Of a stretch of 64,000 nt of DNA, positions 9,977 through 20,134 are shown one piece after another. How positions within the stretch are numbered: the stretch's first letter is position 1; the number at the start of each line of letters is the position of its first letter. The notes beneath the pieces are model-generated. The model was not told where the DNA came from. It made no database searches and saw nothing but the letters and a program-made list of their open reading frames with translations. Source of the DNA: an uncultured Pelagibacteraceae bacterium (GTDB taxonomy: Bacteria; Pseudomonadota; Alphaproteobacteria; Pelagibacterales; Pelagibacteraceae); the NCBI GenBank assembly GCA_902623395.1, contig CACNTN010000002.1, positions 62,001 through 126,000 of the forward strand, given 5' to 3'. The translations under genes and the position numbers were made by a program.

Positions 9977-10957
9977 TCAACCGCTAAAATTTTCTAGAAA
10001 ATTCAATATTTTTTTGAAATTATCTGGTAGATCTGAGCTAAAACTCATCCATTTTTTAGTAGAGGGATGAGAAAATTCTAGAGTTTTTGCATGCAAAGCT
10101 TGGCCAGATAATCTATTTAATCTAATGTAGAATTCACTATCAATTTTTTTAAATTTGATATTTTTTTTTCCATACTGTTTATCGCCTAATAAAGAAGTAC
10201 CTTTATATTTTAAATGAACTCTAATTTGGTGAGTCCTCCCAGTTTCTAGTTCACACTCGATCAAACTTATTTTTGGAATATTTTTAACATTAAAAACTTT
10301 TATTGTTTTGTAATTTGTAATTGCTCTTTTTCCATTAAAGTCGCTGACTGTCATTAATTGTCTATTTCTTTTATCCCTACAAATCAATGTATTAATTTTT
10401 CCTTCTAAAGGTCTGACAATACCCCAAGCAAGGCAAAGATACTTTCTTTTGATTATATGTTTACTAAATTGATCCCCTAAGTTTGCATGAGCAAAATTGT
10501 TTTTAGCAACAACAAGTAACCCACTTGTCTCTTTATCTATTCTATGAACAATGCCTGGTCTTTGTGTTCCATTAATATCTGACAAATTTTTTTTGTATTT
10601 ATATAATAAACCGTTTACTAAAGTATCTTCATAGTTTCCGGACCCTGGATGAACAACCATACCTTTTGGTTTATTAATAATTAAAATATCTTTGTCTTCA
10701 TAAATAACATTTAACTTAATTTTTTTAGGTAAGACATTTTGTATATTCTTATCTATTAATTGAACTGTAATTTGATCTTTAAACTTTACTTTCGAAGATG
10801 CAGAAGTAAGAATAATTTCATTTAATTTTACTTGTCTATTCTCAATTAATTTTTTTAAGAAAGATCTTGTAAAATTATTTATATTTTCCTTTAAAAAAAT
10901 ATCTAGTCTTTTTCCACTATTTTCCTCATTAACTGAAAATTTAATTGTATTATTCAT
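9977..10957 (-). CDS. rluD: 23S rRNA pseudouridine synthase RluD family
   Basis: This enzyme of 326 residues isomerises uridines in helix 69 of 23S rRNA if it is a true RluD. An N-terminal S4 RNA-binding domain (about 13-75) is followed by the RluA-family catalytic motif HRIDKETSGLLVVAKN, which carries the catalytic Asp. The later ETGRTHQIRVHL motif is also conserved. RluC or another RluA-family member is possible, but the S4 domain and the linkage to rpoH favour RluD. The gene starts 24 bases from the divergently read tRNA-Arg. Confidence 0.92.
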   Translation of the reverse strand: MNNTIKFSVNEENSGKRLDIFLKENINNFTRSFLKKLIENRQVKLNEIILTSASSKVKFKDQITVQLIDKNIQNVLPKKIKLNVIYEDKDILIINKPKGMVVHPGSGNYEDTLVNGLLYKYKKNLSDINGTQRPGIVHRIDKETSGLLVVAKNNFAHANLGDQFSKHIIKRKYLCLAWGIVRPLEGKINTLICRDKRNRQLMTVSDFNGKRAITNYKTIKVFNVKNIPKISLIECELETGRTHQIRVHLKYKGTSLLGDKQYGKKNIKFKKIDSEFYIRLNRLSGQALHAKTLEFSHPSTKKWMSFSSDLPDNFKKILNFLENFSG

Positions 10958-10981
10958 AAATTAATTTAAATTATTCATATT

Positions 10982-11059
10982 GCGCCGGTAGCTTCAACTG
11001 GATAGAGCGCCGGATTTCGGCTCCGGAGGTTATGGGTTCGACTCCTATCCGGCGCACCA
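10982..11059 (+). tRNA. tRNA-Arg (anticodon UCG)
   Basis: A full cloverleaf folds by eye. The acceptor stem is GCGCCGG with CCGGCGC. The anticodon stem CCGGA/TCCGG encloses the loop TTTCGGC, which gives anticodon TCG (reads CGA). The T-arm has loop TTCGACT, and the 3' end has an encoded CCA. Only 3 bases separate its end from the stop codon of the convergent glycosyltransferase gene, so a variable gene block abuts the tRNA 3' end. Confidence 0.95.
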
Positions 11060-11062
11060 TAA

Positions 11063-11863
11063 TTAAATAATCCAGCTTAAAAACTTTTCCTTATTTTTAA
11101 ATATATACTCTGGATAGCTGTCATCGATTACTACTTTTTTTAATTTTTTTCCTCTTCCAAAAATATCTTCAGATTTTAATATTTTTTCCAAAATTTTTTC
11201 TTCATTTAAATTTTTATCATTAAATTCACCATGTGAAAAAGATCTAATTTTATTCAATATTTGTTCAGGTGTTTGCAGGAATGAGAAATGCCATCCACCA
11301 TCTATAACTTGTTGATTGATTTTATCAATTCTCCAAAAAGGATAATCTTTAAATTTTAAATTTCTAAGCTCTTGCATTGATCTAATGTTTTTCTTTTTTG
11401 TAATTTTTGAACCTATCCAATTACTTTCATCAATATTTTGGAGATTCAATTTGTACATGAACATTTTCTGTGAAAATGCTATGAACTTTTTATTGGAATT
11501 AATTTTAAATAATTTACTTAAATCTGGTATCTCATCTGAGTCAGATAAAATTATCAAATCATTTGAGGAAGCTTTTTCAATACCATTAATCAATGAATTT
11601 CGTTGATGCTGTTCTATTGGAGACTCTCCTCCAACATGTTGCTCAAAATTAATCTCCTCTTTATAATCAGCAACTATATGTATGATTTTCTTTTTGAATT
11701 TGGAAAAATTATTTAAATTAAAATTAATTTTTTTATTTTTCCCTTGATGGGTTTTAGTAGACTCTGAAATTACAAAATAATCAACAAATTTATTTAAAAT
11801 ATTTAACCTAAGATCAACAATATGATCCTCATTAAAATATTGAAAACAATCGTAAACAGCCAT
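11063..11863 (-). CDS. Glycosyltransferase family 17 protein
   Basis: The 266-residue product begins AVYDCFQYFNEDHIVDLRLN and continues with FVISESTKTHQGK and ILSDSDEIPD, the hallmarks of the GT17 family (relatives of beta-1,4-mannosyl-glycoprotein N-acetylglucosaminyltransferase). The DSDE segment is the likely metal/nucleotide-sugar site. In bacteria these occur in polysaccharide or glycan-decoration clusters; the acceptor cannot be told from sequence. It is the last gene of a minus-strand run that includes an ABC-2 exporter and overlaps the FkbM gene by one base. Confidence 0.85.
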   Translation of the reverse strand: MAVYDCFQYFNEDHIVDLRLNILNKFVDYFVISESTKTHQGKNKKINFNLNNFSKFKKKIIHIVADYKEEINFEQHVGGESPIEQHQRNSLINGIEKASSNDLIILSDSDEIPDLSKLFKINSNKKFIAFSQKMFMYKLNLQNIDESNWIGSKITKKKNIRSMQELRNLKFKDYPFWRIDKINQQVIDGGWHFSFLQTPEQILNKIRSFSHGEFNDKNLNEEKILEKILKSEDIFGRGKKLKKVVIDDSYPEYIFKNKEKFLSWII

Positions 11864-12807
11864 TAATTAAAATAGTTATCCTCTAATTTTTCTAATTCTT
11901 CATAATTAATCTCATATTTTTTCATAATGAGTTGTAATAATCTTAACTGGCCAAATATTAGCATTAAACTTACAAATTTTTCCTTATTCTTCATAATCAA
12001 ATTTTTACCAATTTTATTATTAAAATTAGGTATAAATAAAATGTCAGCTTCAGCAGGAATTCTTGTACTATGGTTTCCGATCCCTTTCATGTCAATTGAT
12101 ACATAATTTAATTCAAAAAGATGATTATTAAGTTTATGCCAACTTGGTACATTCTTATACATAGAAAAAAAATGTGCCTCAATTTTAATTAGTAGTGGAC
12201 GATATTCTCCTAGGCCTTTTAAAATTTCTAACTCAGACCCCTGTGTATCAATTTTTAAATAATCTAAATTTTTTATTTTCAATTCTAAAAGTTGATTAGA
12301 TAGTGTGTCACATTCAGTTTCAATTGTACGAGTGACTTTATAATTATTAAAATCTTTTGTTTTAATATTGTGTAATGTAAAAGCCTCAACATCAGGTTCA
12401 TACATTGATGAGCTTCCTAATCTATTATCTAAAATATATAATTTTCTTCTCTCTTTTTTACTCCATAAACCCTTATTTATAACAAATTTTTTTTCATTTA
12501 ATTTATTTGCCTCCTCTTCAATCGGTTCAACTAAAATATCTTCAAAAAAAAGATTATATTTTTTTGGAAAAAATCCGTCAGAATTAAAACCACCCTGTGC
12601 TCCTACGTCTAGTGCTAAGATTTTTTCTTTGTCTAACAATTTCTTTATTAATCCTTCAAATTCATATTTATTGTTACTCTTGTAGCTACTTTCACTTAGG
12701 TAATTAATAACTCTCCTATTAGATTTAATTTTAATTAAAAATTTAAATATGAGTGGTAAAATTAATTTTATAAAACTTCTTAAAAATTTAAGGATTACTT
12801 TCTTCAT
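11863..12807 (-). CDS. FkbM-family methyltransferase
   Basis: This 314-residue protein has a Rossmann methyltransferase core: the SAM-binding motif ALDVGAQGG at about 66-74, an acidic residue after VEP, and the FkbM-type LDYLKIDTQGSELEILKGL segment. FkbM-like enzymes O-methylate sugars or other small acceptors and are frequent in SAR11 surface-glycan loci. It sits between the oxygenase-like gene (9 bases away) and the GT17 gene. The N-terminal 60 residues are basic and may help membrane association or acceptor binding; that is inference. Confidence 0.85.
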   Translation of the reverse strand: MKKVILKFLRSFIKLILPLIFKFLIKIKSNRRVINYLSESSYKSNNKYEFEGLIKKLLDKEKILALDVGAQGGFNSDGFFPKKYNLFFEDILVEPIEEEANKLNEKKFVINKGLWSKKERRKLYILDNRLGSSSMYEPDVEAFTLHNIKTKDFNNYKVTRTIETECDTLSNQLLELKIKNLDYLKIDTQGSELEILKGLGEYRPLLIKIEAHFFSMYKNVPSWHKLNNHLFELNYVSIDMKGIGNHSTRIPAEADILFIPNFNNKIGKNLIMKNKEKFVSLMLIFGQLRLLQLIMKKYEINYEELEKLEDNYFN

Positions 12808-12816
12808 TCAATAAAT

Positions 12817-13524
12817 TTATTTCTTTGTAAATGTGGTAAGGCCTAATTTTTTACCCTCAATCAAAGACGATGAGCAATGAAGTCTAGTTCTATCAAAGAT
12901 TAATATAGATCCTAATTCCCACTCATAAACCAAATCTATTTCGAGACCTGAAAGATTTTCAATTTTTTCATGACTTAAATATTTCTTATGATCTGCTTCG
13001 TTAAAAGCTTCTTTACCATACATTTTCAAATGCTCAGAAGATCTAATATTTTGACCGTACTTTAAATCTTTAATTTTTAATTCACTTTCATCAACTGTAA
13101 AATTTGTTGAGTTACCGTAAAATTTATTTTTAAAAATAACCGTACTTCCTTTCGAAGTTAAGGGAATTAATGTTTGCTTAAAAATGATTTCATCTGAGTT
13201 AAAACCAGCATCGACATGTAGTCCTATTGGATTATAGCTTTCTTGAAATAGACCTAAAATATCTTCATTATTTTCGTCTTTAAGATTATCCATTTTAAAT
13301 TCACCAATTTCATTTTTAACTTTCTTATAAAAAAGATTCTCTAGTTCTTTATTAAAGTTTTTAAGCCATCTCTTTTTTATGACATTTTGTTTTTTATTAT
13401 GAACTGTTGTCGGCAAAGTTTGGTACAGTTGCATAAATTTTTCAATTTCATTTTTACTAAATAAATTCTTAATTACTTTAGGCGATCCCTCTAGTTTTTT
13501 TATTTCTTCAATATTTTTATGCAT
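12817..13524 (-). CDS. 2-oxoglutarate/Fe(II) oxygenase-like protein
   Basis: This 235-residue protein shows the facial triad pattern of a double-stranded beta-helix oxygenase: LHVDAG (His103, Asp105), then a distal His216 in RTRLHCSS, followed by a basic residue in GKKLGLTTF that could bind 2-oxoglutarate. I do not recognise a named family. Its place in a run with a methyltransferase, a glycosyltransferase and an exporter suggests it hydroxylates a glycan or lipid-linked substrate. A non-catalytic cupin role cannot be excluded. Confidence 0.65.
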   Translation of the reverse strand: MHKNIEEIKKLEGSPKVIKNLFSKNEIEKFMQLYQTLPTTVHNKKQNVIKKRWLKNFNKELENLFYKKVKNEIGEFKMDNLKDENNEDILGLFQESYNPIGLHVDAGFNSDEIIFKQTLIPLTSKGSTVIFKNKFYGNSTNFTVDESELKIKDLKYGQNIRSSEHLKMYGKEAFNEADHKKYLSHEKIENLSGLEIDLVYEWELGSILIFDRTRLHCSSSLIEGKKLGLTTFTKK

Positions 13525-13527
13525 AAA

Positions 13528-14319
13528 TTATTCACCCATATTTATTAAAGTGCCTCTATTTTTAGCTCCATTATAAGATAAGTAAAAAGTAACTACTCCA
13601 ATTATAAAATATATAAAAGATATTAAAATAGCTTTTAATATTTGGAATAGATTTATAATATCATAAATTAAAATATTTCTCATCTCCTCAAATATGTGGA
13701 CAAGAGGAAGCAATCTCGCAATGACTTGAAGCCATTCAGGAAGCACTTCAATAGGATAATATATACAGCCTAAAGGAGCTAAAAAGAACAAACTTGCCCA
13801 CGCAATATTTTCGAAAGAGGGCCCGTATCGTACCAATCCAGAGGTAACTAATAAACCTAAAGTTACTCCAAAAATATAAAGTGTAATTAGTAAAAAAATT
13901 AGTGGAAATCCAATTTTAAAAATTGAAACACCAAACAATGGTATGGCAAATAATGCCGCCGGAACCAATCCAATTAATGTTCTAAATATTGCAGTAAATG
14001 TTAATGCAGCGATTATTTCACTTATCTTAATTGGCGCAATGAACAAATTTGTAAAATTTCGACTCCAAATTTCCTCTAAAAACATCATATTATAACTAAT
14101 GCTTGACCTAAAAAGAAAATCATAAAGTATTGCTGCACTTAATATCACTCCTACAGTATTCTCATACAATGATGAATTTAAGGTGAAAAATTTCGATATA
14201 AAACCCCAAAGAAATATTTGAACCGTTGGCCAATATATTAAGTCAATTATTCTTGGAAAAGATCCTTTAATTAAGTAAACATGTCTTAAAGTTAAAGCAA
14301 AAATTTTATTCCAGTTCAC
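13528..14319 (-). CDS. ABC-2 type transporter, permease subunit
   Basis: The 263-residue product has six predicted membrane segments and the layout of ABC-2 permeases, including an amphipathic N-terminus, the conserved central VPAALFAIP region and a C-terminal segment after LPLVHIFEEMRN. Such permeases export drugs, lipids or polysaccharides. Its start overlaps the end of the ATPase gene by 14 bases, so the two form one transporter. The three downstream genes suggest a modified glycoconjugate cargo, but ABC-2 pairs of this type can also be general exporters. Confidence 0.87.
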   Translation of the reverse strand: MNWNKIFALTLRHVYLIKGSFPRIIDLIYWPTVQIFLWGFISKFFTLNSSLYENTVGVILSAAILYDFLFRSSISYNMMFLEEIWSRNFTNLFIAPIKISEIIAALTFTAIFRTLIGLVPAALFAIPLFGVSIFKIGFPLIFLLITLYIFGVTLGLLVTSGLVRYGPSFENIAWASLFFLAPLGCIYYPIEVLPEWLQVIARLLPLVHIFEEMRNILIYDIINLFQILKAILISFIYFIIGVVTFYLSYNGAKNRGTLINMGE

Positions 14320-15040
14320 TTTTACTCCTTGCTATTTTTAAAAAAGTTTCTTCTAAGTTTTCTCTTCCATGATTTTTAATTAACTCATCACAGCTTCCAC
14401 TATCGACAATTTTCCCTTTTTTCATCATGACTATATTTTTGCACAATCTCTCTACTTCTCTCATATTATGAGAGGCCAGTAATATCGTTAATTCATTATT
14501 TTTTTTATAATTTTCAATATAAGCCCTTACAAAATCTCCAACATCTGGATCTAAACTTGCTGTTGGTTCATCCAAAAATAATAATTTTGGTTTGTTAATT
14601 AATGATTTTGCTAAAGCAACCCTATTTTTTTGACCAGAGGATAACTCACCTGTTTTTTTATTCAAAAAATTTTGTAAATTTAAATTTTCAACCAATTCAT
14701 CTTTTCTTTCTTTAATATTTTTCACGCCATACAATCTTGCATAAACTTCAAGATTTTGTTCTACAGTGAGCTTTTTTGGTAATTCAATATAAGGAGATGC
14801 AAAGTTCATCAAACTTAATAATTTTATTCTATTACTTGGTTCTAAATTAATCCCATCTATAAAAATTTGTCCACTAGTTGGCGATATTAGTCCAAGCATC
14901 ATACCTATCGAGGTAGTCTTCCCGCAACCGTTAGGCCCAAGTAAACCTAAAGTCTCATTTTTTTTAATCTTAAAACTTATATTATCTACGGCTTTCGTAG
15001 ATTTAAAAACTTTTGAGAGATTTTTTACTTCTAATTCCAT
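14306..15040 (-). CDS. ABC-2 type transporter, ATP-binding subunit
   Basis: This is a 244-residue ABC ATPase. It has Walker A GPNGCGKT (residues 35-42), the Q-loop region after SLMNFASPY, the signature LSSGQKNR, Walker B LLFLDEP and the H-loop in LLASHNM. It belongs with the permease encoded immediately downstream. Its start overlaps the tsaC stop by a single base, so it is likely cotranscribed and translationally coupled with tsaC. Confidence 0.93.
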   Translation of the reverse strand: MELEVKNLSKVFKSTKAVDNISFKIKKNETLGLLGPNGCGKTTSIGMMLGLISPTSGQIFIDGINLEPSNRIKLLSLMNFASPYIELPKKLTVEQNLEVYARLYGVKNIKERKDELVENLNLQNFLNKKTGELSSGQKNRVALAKSLINKPKLLFLDEPTASLDPDVGDFVRAYIENYKKNNELTILLASHNMREVERLCKNIVMMKKGKIVDSGSCDELIKNHGRENLEETFLKIARSKSELE

Positions 15041-15996
15041 TAAGATTTTGATGCTCGTTTTATTCTATCATTAATTGCTATTCCAGATCCTTTATAGGGT
15101 ATTTTACTAATTTGAATCTTTTTATATCCTTTTTTTTTAATCATTCTAAAAACTTTGTAAAGGTTAGATGCAGCTTCATTTAAATTAAATTTTTTACTTA
15201 AAGAAAAAAAATTTTTCTTTTTTATATATTTTTTTCCAAGATAAATAAAAGCACTTTTCCCATCATAGTTTGATTGATTTATCATTATTGGAATACCTGG
15301 AGAATAATGTTTTTTCAACATACCTGGAGATTTAATTTTTTCATTTTTACTAGTATTCTTTAACTTTATTCTCAAGACAGTTTCAATCATTTCTTTGTCT
15401 ATTATTCCAGGTCTAAGAATTTTTGGGTAATAAGTCAGATCTATAACAGTTGACTCGATTCCAATTTTGCATTTACCACCATCTATAATTATCTTTAATT
15501 TTTTTCCAAATTCTTCAAATACATCTTTAGAATTTATTGGACTCACATTTGAGGATTTATTTGCACTTGGCATAGCTAATGGGTAGTCAATTTTTTTCAA
15601 TAAAGATCTAATGATATTATGTTTTGGAAATCTTATTGCTACAGTATTTAGATTTGCACAAGCAAGAGGGTAAATTTTAGAATTATTTTTTCTGTTCAAA
15701 ATAAATGTTATCGGTCCTGGACAAAATTTTTTATATAATTTTATAAAATTTTTATTTATAATCACATCTTTAAGCGCATTATTAATATTGAAATAGTGAA
15801 TTATTAGAGGGTTTGATTTTGGTCTTCCTTTAAATTGAAATATCTTTTTTATTGATTTTTTAGAATAAGCATTTCCACCTAGGCCATAAACGGTTTCAGT
15901 GGGCAATCCAATAACATCGCTATTATTTAAAGTTTTTATAGTTTTTTTGATAATTTTTTTGTTAAAAGAAAATATATTTGAATAGCTATTTTTCAT
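15040..15996 (-). CDS. tsaC: Threonylcarbamoyl-AMP synthase (Sua5/YrdC)
   Basis: This enzyme makes threonylcarbamoyl-AMP from threonine, bicarbonate and ATP for the t6A37 modification of ANN-decoding tRNAs. The YrdC core includes GLPTETVYGLGG, KGRPKSNPLI and AMPSANKSSNVSP. The extra C-terminal region (from about 210, with SPGMLKKHYSPG) is the Sua5-type domain, so the long form of 318 residues is present. It is the first gene of the minus-strand run leading into the ABC exporter and starts 21 bases from the divergent xseB. Confidence 0.93.
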   Translation of the reverse strand: MKNSYSNIFSFNKKIIKKTIKTLNNSDVIGLPTETVYGLGGNAYSKKSIKKIFQFKGRPKSNPLIIHYFNINNALKDVIINKNFIKLYKKFCPGPITFILNRKNNSKIYPLACANLNTVAIRFPKHNIIRSLLKKIDYPLAMPSANKSSNVSPINSKDVFEEFGKKLKIIIDGGKCKIGIESTVIDLTYYPKILRPGIIDKEMIETVLRIKLKNTSKNEKIKSPGMLKKHYSPGIPIMINQSNYDGKSAFIYLGKKYIKKKNFFSLSKKFNLNEAASNLYKVFRMIKKKGYKKIQISKIPYKGSGIAINDRIKRASKS

Positions 15997-16017
15997 AATG
16001 TAATTATTATTTATTAG

Positions 16018-16230
16018 ATGAAGATTGAAAATATTCCAGCTGATATAAAAAGTAAATCATTAAAAGAGGCGAAAGAAGAAATTGATGAAATTCTGAGCAA
16101 ATTAGAAAATCAAGATACAAATTTGGCAGACTCTATAGGTGATTATCAAAGATTAATTCAACTTAACAAACATATAGATGGTTTATTTAGAGAAAAATTC
16201 AAAGAGATATCGGAAAAAAATAAATCATGA
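16018..16230 (+). CDS. xseB: Exodeoxyribonuclease VII small subunit
   Basis: This 70-residue protein has the XseB pattern LEEIxxKLEN, here EIDEILSKLENQDTNLADSI, in a helical hairpin. It would pair with XseA (not in this window) to degrade single-stranded DNA. The xseB-ispA-dxs order is a well-known proteobacterial arrangement and supports the call. Its stop overlaps the ispA start by 4 bases. Confidence 0.9.
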   Translation: MKIENIPADIKSKSLKEAKEEIDEILSKLENQDTNLADSIGDYQRLIQLNKHIDGLFREKFKEISEKNKS

Positions 16231-17102
16231 TTAAGAAAAAATTAATAGTCAATGCGAAAAAAATAGATAAATTTTTAATTAACTTTTTAAAAAATCAGAC
16301 GCATTCTTTGTTGGTGAGACCTATGAAATATGGAGTTATCTCTGGAGGGAAAAAAATTAGATCAACTATTATTCTTGATGCTGGAAAAATGTTTAATATA
16401 AGTGAAAAAAAACTAATCAATATTTGTGCAGCGGTGGAATGTATTCACTCTTATTCATTGATACACGATGATTTACCTTGTATGGATAATGATTTAATAC
16501 GTAGAGGAAAACCTTCTACACACATCAAGTTTGGTGAAGCATCAGCAGTTCTAGCGGGTAGTTCTTTATTAACATTAGCATTTGAAATAATTGCTGATAA
16601 AAAATATATTATTAGCTCTAACGCTAAAAATGAAATTGTAAGAAATTTGGCAAGTTGCTCAGGTCATACTGGTATTGCCGGCGGTCAAGAATTAGATCTT
16701 AAATTCGAAAATAAAAAAAAAGTTTTAAATGAAATAATTGGCATGCAAAAGAAAAAAACAGGAAAATTATTTAATTTTTGTTTATATGCTGTCGGAGTTA
16801 TTGCAAATAAAAATAAAAAAGAGAAATTTTTCTTAAGCACTTTAGGTGAGGATATCGGGTTATTATTTCAGTTAGCTGATGATTTTTTAGACAACAAAGG
16901 TTCAAAAAAATTAATGGGTAAACCTGTCAAAAAAGATAATAAAAAAGGTAAGTCAACTTTATTAAGTTTAATGGGTGAAAAAAAAGCTTATTTGTATGCA
17001 TTTAATTTAAAAAAAAAAATATTGCGTAAATTACAAAAACATGGAAAAAAAGCAGTAAACTTGATTAATACAATAGAATTTATACTAGAAAGAAAATTTT
17101 AA
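16227..17102 (+). CDS. ispA: Farnesyl/geranylgeranyl diphosphate synthase IspA
   Basis: This 291-residue trans-prenyltransferase condenses IPP with allylic diphosphates. The first aspartate-rich motif DDLPCMD has the two-residue insertion typical of bacterial short-chain enzymes. The second motif DDFLD is in FQLADDFLD. The conserved GGKKIR near residue 41 and the AGSSLL segment are also present. Product length (C15 or C20) cannot be fixed by eye. It overlaps xseB by 4 bases and dxs by one, so the three genes form one transcription unit. Confidence 0.93.
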   Translation: MIKKKLIVNAKKIDKFLINFLKNQTHSLLVRPMKYGVISGGKKIRSTIILDAGKMFNISEKKLINICAAVECIHSYSLIHDDLPCMDNDLIRRGKPSTHIKFGEASAVLAGSSLLTLAFEIIADKKYIISSNAKNEIVRNLASCSGHTGIAGGQELDLKFENKKKVLNEIIGMQKKKTGKLFNFCLYAVGVIANKNKKEKFFLSTLGEDIGLLFQLADDFLDNKGSKKLMGKPVKKDNKKGKSTLLSLMGEKKAYLYAFNLKKKILRKLQKHGKKAVNLINTIEFILERKF

Positions 17103-19021
17103 TGGGTAGACTTATAAAACAAATAAACTTTCCTGCTGATCTTAAAAAATTTAAAAAAAATGATTTAAGAAAAATTTCAGATGAGTTAAGAGATGAATTA
17201 ATAGACGTTGTCTCTGAAACAGGCGGGCATCTTGGTGCAGGTTTAGGCGTGGTAGAATTAACTGTTGCTCTACATTACGTGTTTGACACTCCAAAAGATA
17301 AACTAGTTTGGGATGTAAGTCATCAATGTTATCCTCATAAGATTATTACTGGCAGGAGAGAGAGAATTAAAACTTTACGTAAGGGCGGAGGTTTATCAGG
17401 GTTTACAAAACGAACAGAGAGCGAATTTGATCCATTTGGAGCAGCACATAGTTCGACTTCTATTTCCTCAACATTAGGGATAGCTGTGGCAAATAAATTA
17501 TCAAACAACAAAAACAATGTTATAGCTGTGATTGGTGACGGTGCTATGAGTGCGGGGATGGCATATGAGGCTATGAATAATGCAGGAGCTTTAAAGTCAA
17601 AGTTAATAGTTGTCTTAAATGATAATGATATGTCAATAGCAAGGCCAGTTGGAGCCATGAGTAACTACTTGGCAAATCTATTATCTGGAAAATTATATTT
17701 TAGCTTTAGAGAAACATTAAAAATGATTATTTCATCTTTTTCAAAAAGATTTAGTCAAAAAGCCGGTAAAGCAGAAGACTTACTAAGGAACATTGTTACT
17801 GGTGGAACATTATTTAGTGAATTAGGCTTTTATTATGTTGGTCCAATCGATGGTCATGATGTAGAAAATTTAGTGCAAATTTTTGAAAATGTTAAAAATT
17901 CAAAACATGAGGGTCCTGTCTTAATTCATGTAAGAACCCAAAAAGGCAAAGGTTACAAACCCGCTGAGGATTCTGGAGATAAGTATCATGGAGTATCTAA
18001 GTTTAATGTTTCTACTGGGGAACAAAAAAAATCAAAATCTAATATTCCTTCGTATACAAAAGTATTTGCAGAAACATTAATAAAACACGCAGAGCAAGAT
18101 ACAAAAATTATTGGTATTACAGGAGCTATGCCATCAGGGACAGGTTTAAATTTATTTGAAAAAAAATTTCCTGATCGAACTTTTGATGTTGGTATAGCTG
18201 AACAGCATGCAGTTACTTTTGCAGCAGGATTAGCTACAGAGGGATATAAACCTTATGCTGCAATTTATTCCACGTTTCTTCAAAGGGCATACGATCAAGT
18301 AGTACATGATGTAGCTTTGCAATCCTTACCAGTAAGATTTGCAATCGATCGCGCAGGATTAGTCGGTGCTGATGGACCAACTCATGCTGGTTCTTTCGAT
18401 ATTACATACCTATCAACTTTACCAAATTTTGTTGTAATGGCCGCAAGTGACGAGTCTGAACTAGTTAAAATGATTAACACTTCAGTGCACATTAATGATC
18501 GTCCATCTGCTTTTAGATATCCCAGGGGGAACGGAGTCGGTATTGAGCTGCCTTCAATTAAGGAAACTATTGTAATTGGAAAAGGAAGAGTAATCAAAGA
18601 GGGTAAAAAAGTAGCATTAATAAATTTTGGAACAAGATTAGAAGAATGTAAAAAAGCCTCGGACCAGCTTTTAAAAAAAGGTATAGACTGTTCAATTATT
18701 GATGCAAGATTTGCCAAACCATTAGATGAGAAGTTAATTATTGAGACAGCATCTAATCATGAAGTATTAATAACAATCGAAGAGGGATCTATAGGTGGAT
18801 TTGGATCTCACGTAATGCAGTTTTTGTCAGACAGAGGTATTTTTGATAGAGGTTTAAAATTTAGATCTATGATTTTACCAGATATTTTTATTGATCAAGA
18901 TACTCCAGATAAAATGTATGAAATTGCAGGTTTAGATTGTTCATCTATAACAACTAAAGTTGAAGAGACACTTAATTCAAATATTATTCTAGCGAAAAAT
19001 AGAAATAAGATTTCTAGTTAA
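17102..19021 (+). CDS. dxs: 1-deoxy-D-xylulose-5-phosphate synthase Dxs
   Basis: Dxs condenses pyruvate and glyceraldehyde-3-phosphate as the entry step of the MEP isoprenoid pathway, using thiamine diphosphate. The TPP motif GDGAMSAGM...NDN is present, along with GGHLGAGLG near the N-terminus and the transketolase-like C-terminal half with [15 protein letters not shown]. The length of 639 residues is normal. TPP dependence ties it to thiamine supply (thiD). The stop shares TTAA with the convergent aroC stop. Confidence 0.98.
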   Translation: MGRLIKQINFPADLKKFKKNDLRKISDELRDELIDVVSETGGHLGAGLGVVELTVALHYVFDTPKDKLVWDVSHQCYPHKIITGRRERIKTLRKGGGLSGFTKRTESEFDPFGAAHSSTSISSTLGIAVANKLSNNKNNVIAVIGDGAMSAGMAYEAMNNAGALKSKLIVVLNDNDMSIARPVGAMSNYLANLLSGKLYFSFRETLKMIISSFSKRFSQKAGKAEDLLRNIVTGGTLFSELGFYYVGPIDGHDVENLVQIFENVKNSKHEGPVLIHVRTQKGKGYKPAEDSGDKYHGVSKFNVSTGEQKKSKSNIPSYTKVFAETLIKHAEQDTKIIGITGAMPSGTGLNLFEKKFPDRTFDVGIAEQHAVTFAAGLATEGYKPYAAIYSTFLQRAYDQVVHDVALQSLPVRFAIDRAGLVGADGPTHAGSFDITYLSTLPNFVVMAASDESELVKMINTSVHINDRPSAFRYPRGNGVGIELPSIKETIVIGKGRVIKEGKKVALINFGTRLEECKKASDQLLKKGIDCSIIDARFAKPLDEKLIIETASNHEVLITIEEGSIGGFGSHVMQFLSDRGIFDRGLKFRSMILPDIFIDQDTPDKMYEIAGLDCSSITTKVEETLNSNIILAKNRNKISS

Positions 19022-20106
19022 CCACATTGTGCTCTGTGCATTAATAAATGGTCGAGTAATACACAATTGATCATTGCTTCTCCAATCGGCACGGCTCTGA
19101 TACCTACACATGGATCGTGACGTCCCTTGACAGAAATATTTGTATTCTTACCCTTTTTATCTATAGTTTTCCTGCTGGTTAAAATAGATGAAGTTGGTTT
19201 AACCGCAAAAGATGCAACAATATCTTGACCAGAGGAAATTCCACCTAGAATACCACCAGCGTGATTAGTTTTAAATTTTACCTTTCCAGAATTTTTACTT
19301 ATTTCATCAGAGTTTTCCTCACCACTTAAAAATGCTGCATTCATACCTGATCCAATATTTACACCTTTCACCGCATTAATACTCATTAGTGCTGCAGAAA
19401 TATCAGTATCAAGTTTTGAATAAATTGGCGCCCCCAAACCAACAGGAATTCCAGATGCTCTTAATTCAATTATTGCACCGCAAGATGAACCTGCCTTTCT
19501 TACTGCTAAAAGATATTTTTCCCAGAGCTTTACTGATTTTTTGTCAGGACAAAAAAAAGGATTTTTTCTTATTTCAGCGTCATTCCAATTCGATTTATTA
19601 CATGACATCAAACCTAATTGAGTAACAGCACCAATAACTTTAAATTTCTTTCCTATTAAATTTTTTAAAACAACTCTAGCAACTGCTCCTGCAGCGACTC
19701 TGCTCGCAGTTTCTCTTGCGGATTGGCGACCGCCTCCCCTAAAATCTCTGATACCGTATTTTTTAAAATAAGTATAATCAGCGTGACCAGGTCTAAATTT
19801 ATTTTTGATAGACTCATAATCCCTTGATTTTTTATCTTCATTATAAATGATAATTGAAATAGGTGTGCCTGTTGTTTTGCCCTCAAAGACGCCTGATAAA
19901 ATGATTGCTTTATCTGGTTCCTTTCTTTGGGTAGTGAATTTAGATTGACCAGGTCTTCTTCTATCCATATCAGCCTGAATTTCTTTTTCAGTAAGTGGTA
20001 TATTTGGAGGACAGCCATCAATCACACAGCCTATAGCCGGTCCGTGAGACTCCCCCCAAGTAGTGAAACGAAATATTTTTCCAAAAGTATTAAAAGACAT
20101 AAGCAA
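19018..20106 (-). CDS. aroC: Chorismate synthase AroC
   Basis: AroC converts EPSP to chorismate, the last shikimate step, and needs reduced FMN. The N-terminal signature [20 protein letters not shown], the middle [19 protein letters not shown] and the C-terminal [17 protein letters not shown] are all present. The length of 362 residues is typical. Two Met codons lie at the start (MLMSF); the family usually begins at the second, so the true start may be 20100. Only 28 bases separate it from the divergent pdxH. Confidence 0.97.
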   Translation of the reverse strand: MLMSFNTFGKIFRFTTWGESHGPAIGCVIDGCPPNIPLTEKEIQADMDRRRPGQSKFTTQRKEPDKAIILSGVFEGKTTGTPISIIIYNEDKKSRDYESIKNKFRPGHADYTYFKKYGIRDFRGGGRQSARETASRVAAGAVARVVLKNLIGKKFKVIGAVTQLGLMSCNKSNWNDAEIRKNPFFCPDKKSVKLWEKYLLAVRKAGSSCGAIIELRASGIPVGLGAPIYSKLDTDISAALMSINAVKGVNIGSGMNAAFLSGEENSDEISKNSGKVKFKTNHAGGILGGISSGQDIVASFAVKPTSSILTSRKTIDKKGKNTNISVKGRHDPCVGIRAVPIGEAMINCVLLDHLLMHRAQCG

Positions 20107-20134
20107 ATAATGTATAGTTTATTTTAATAAATAT

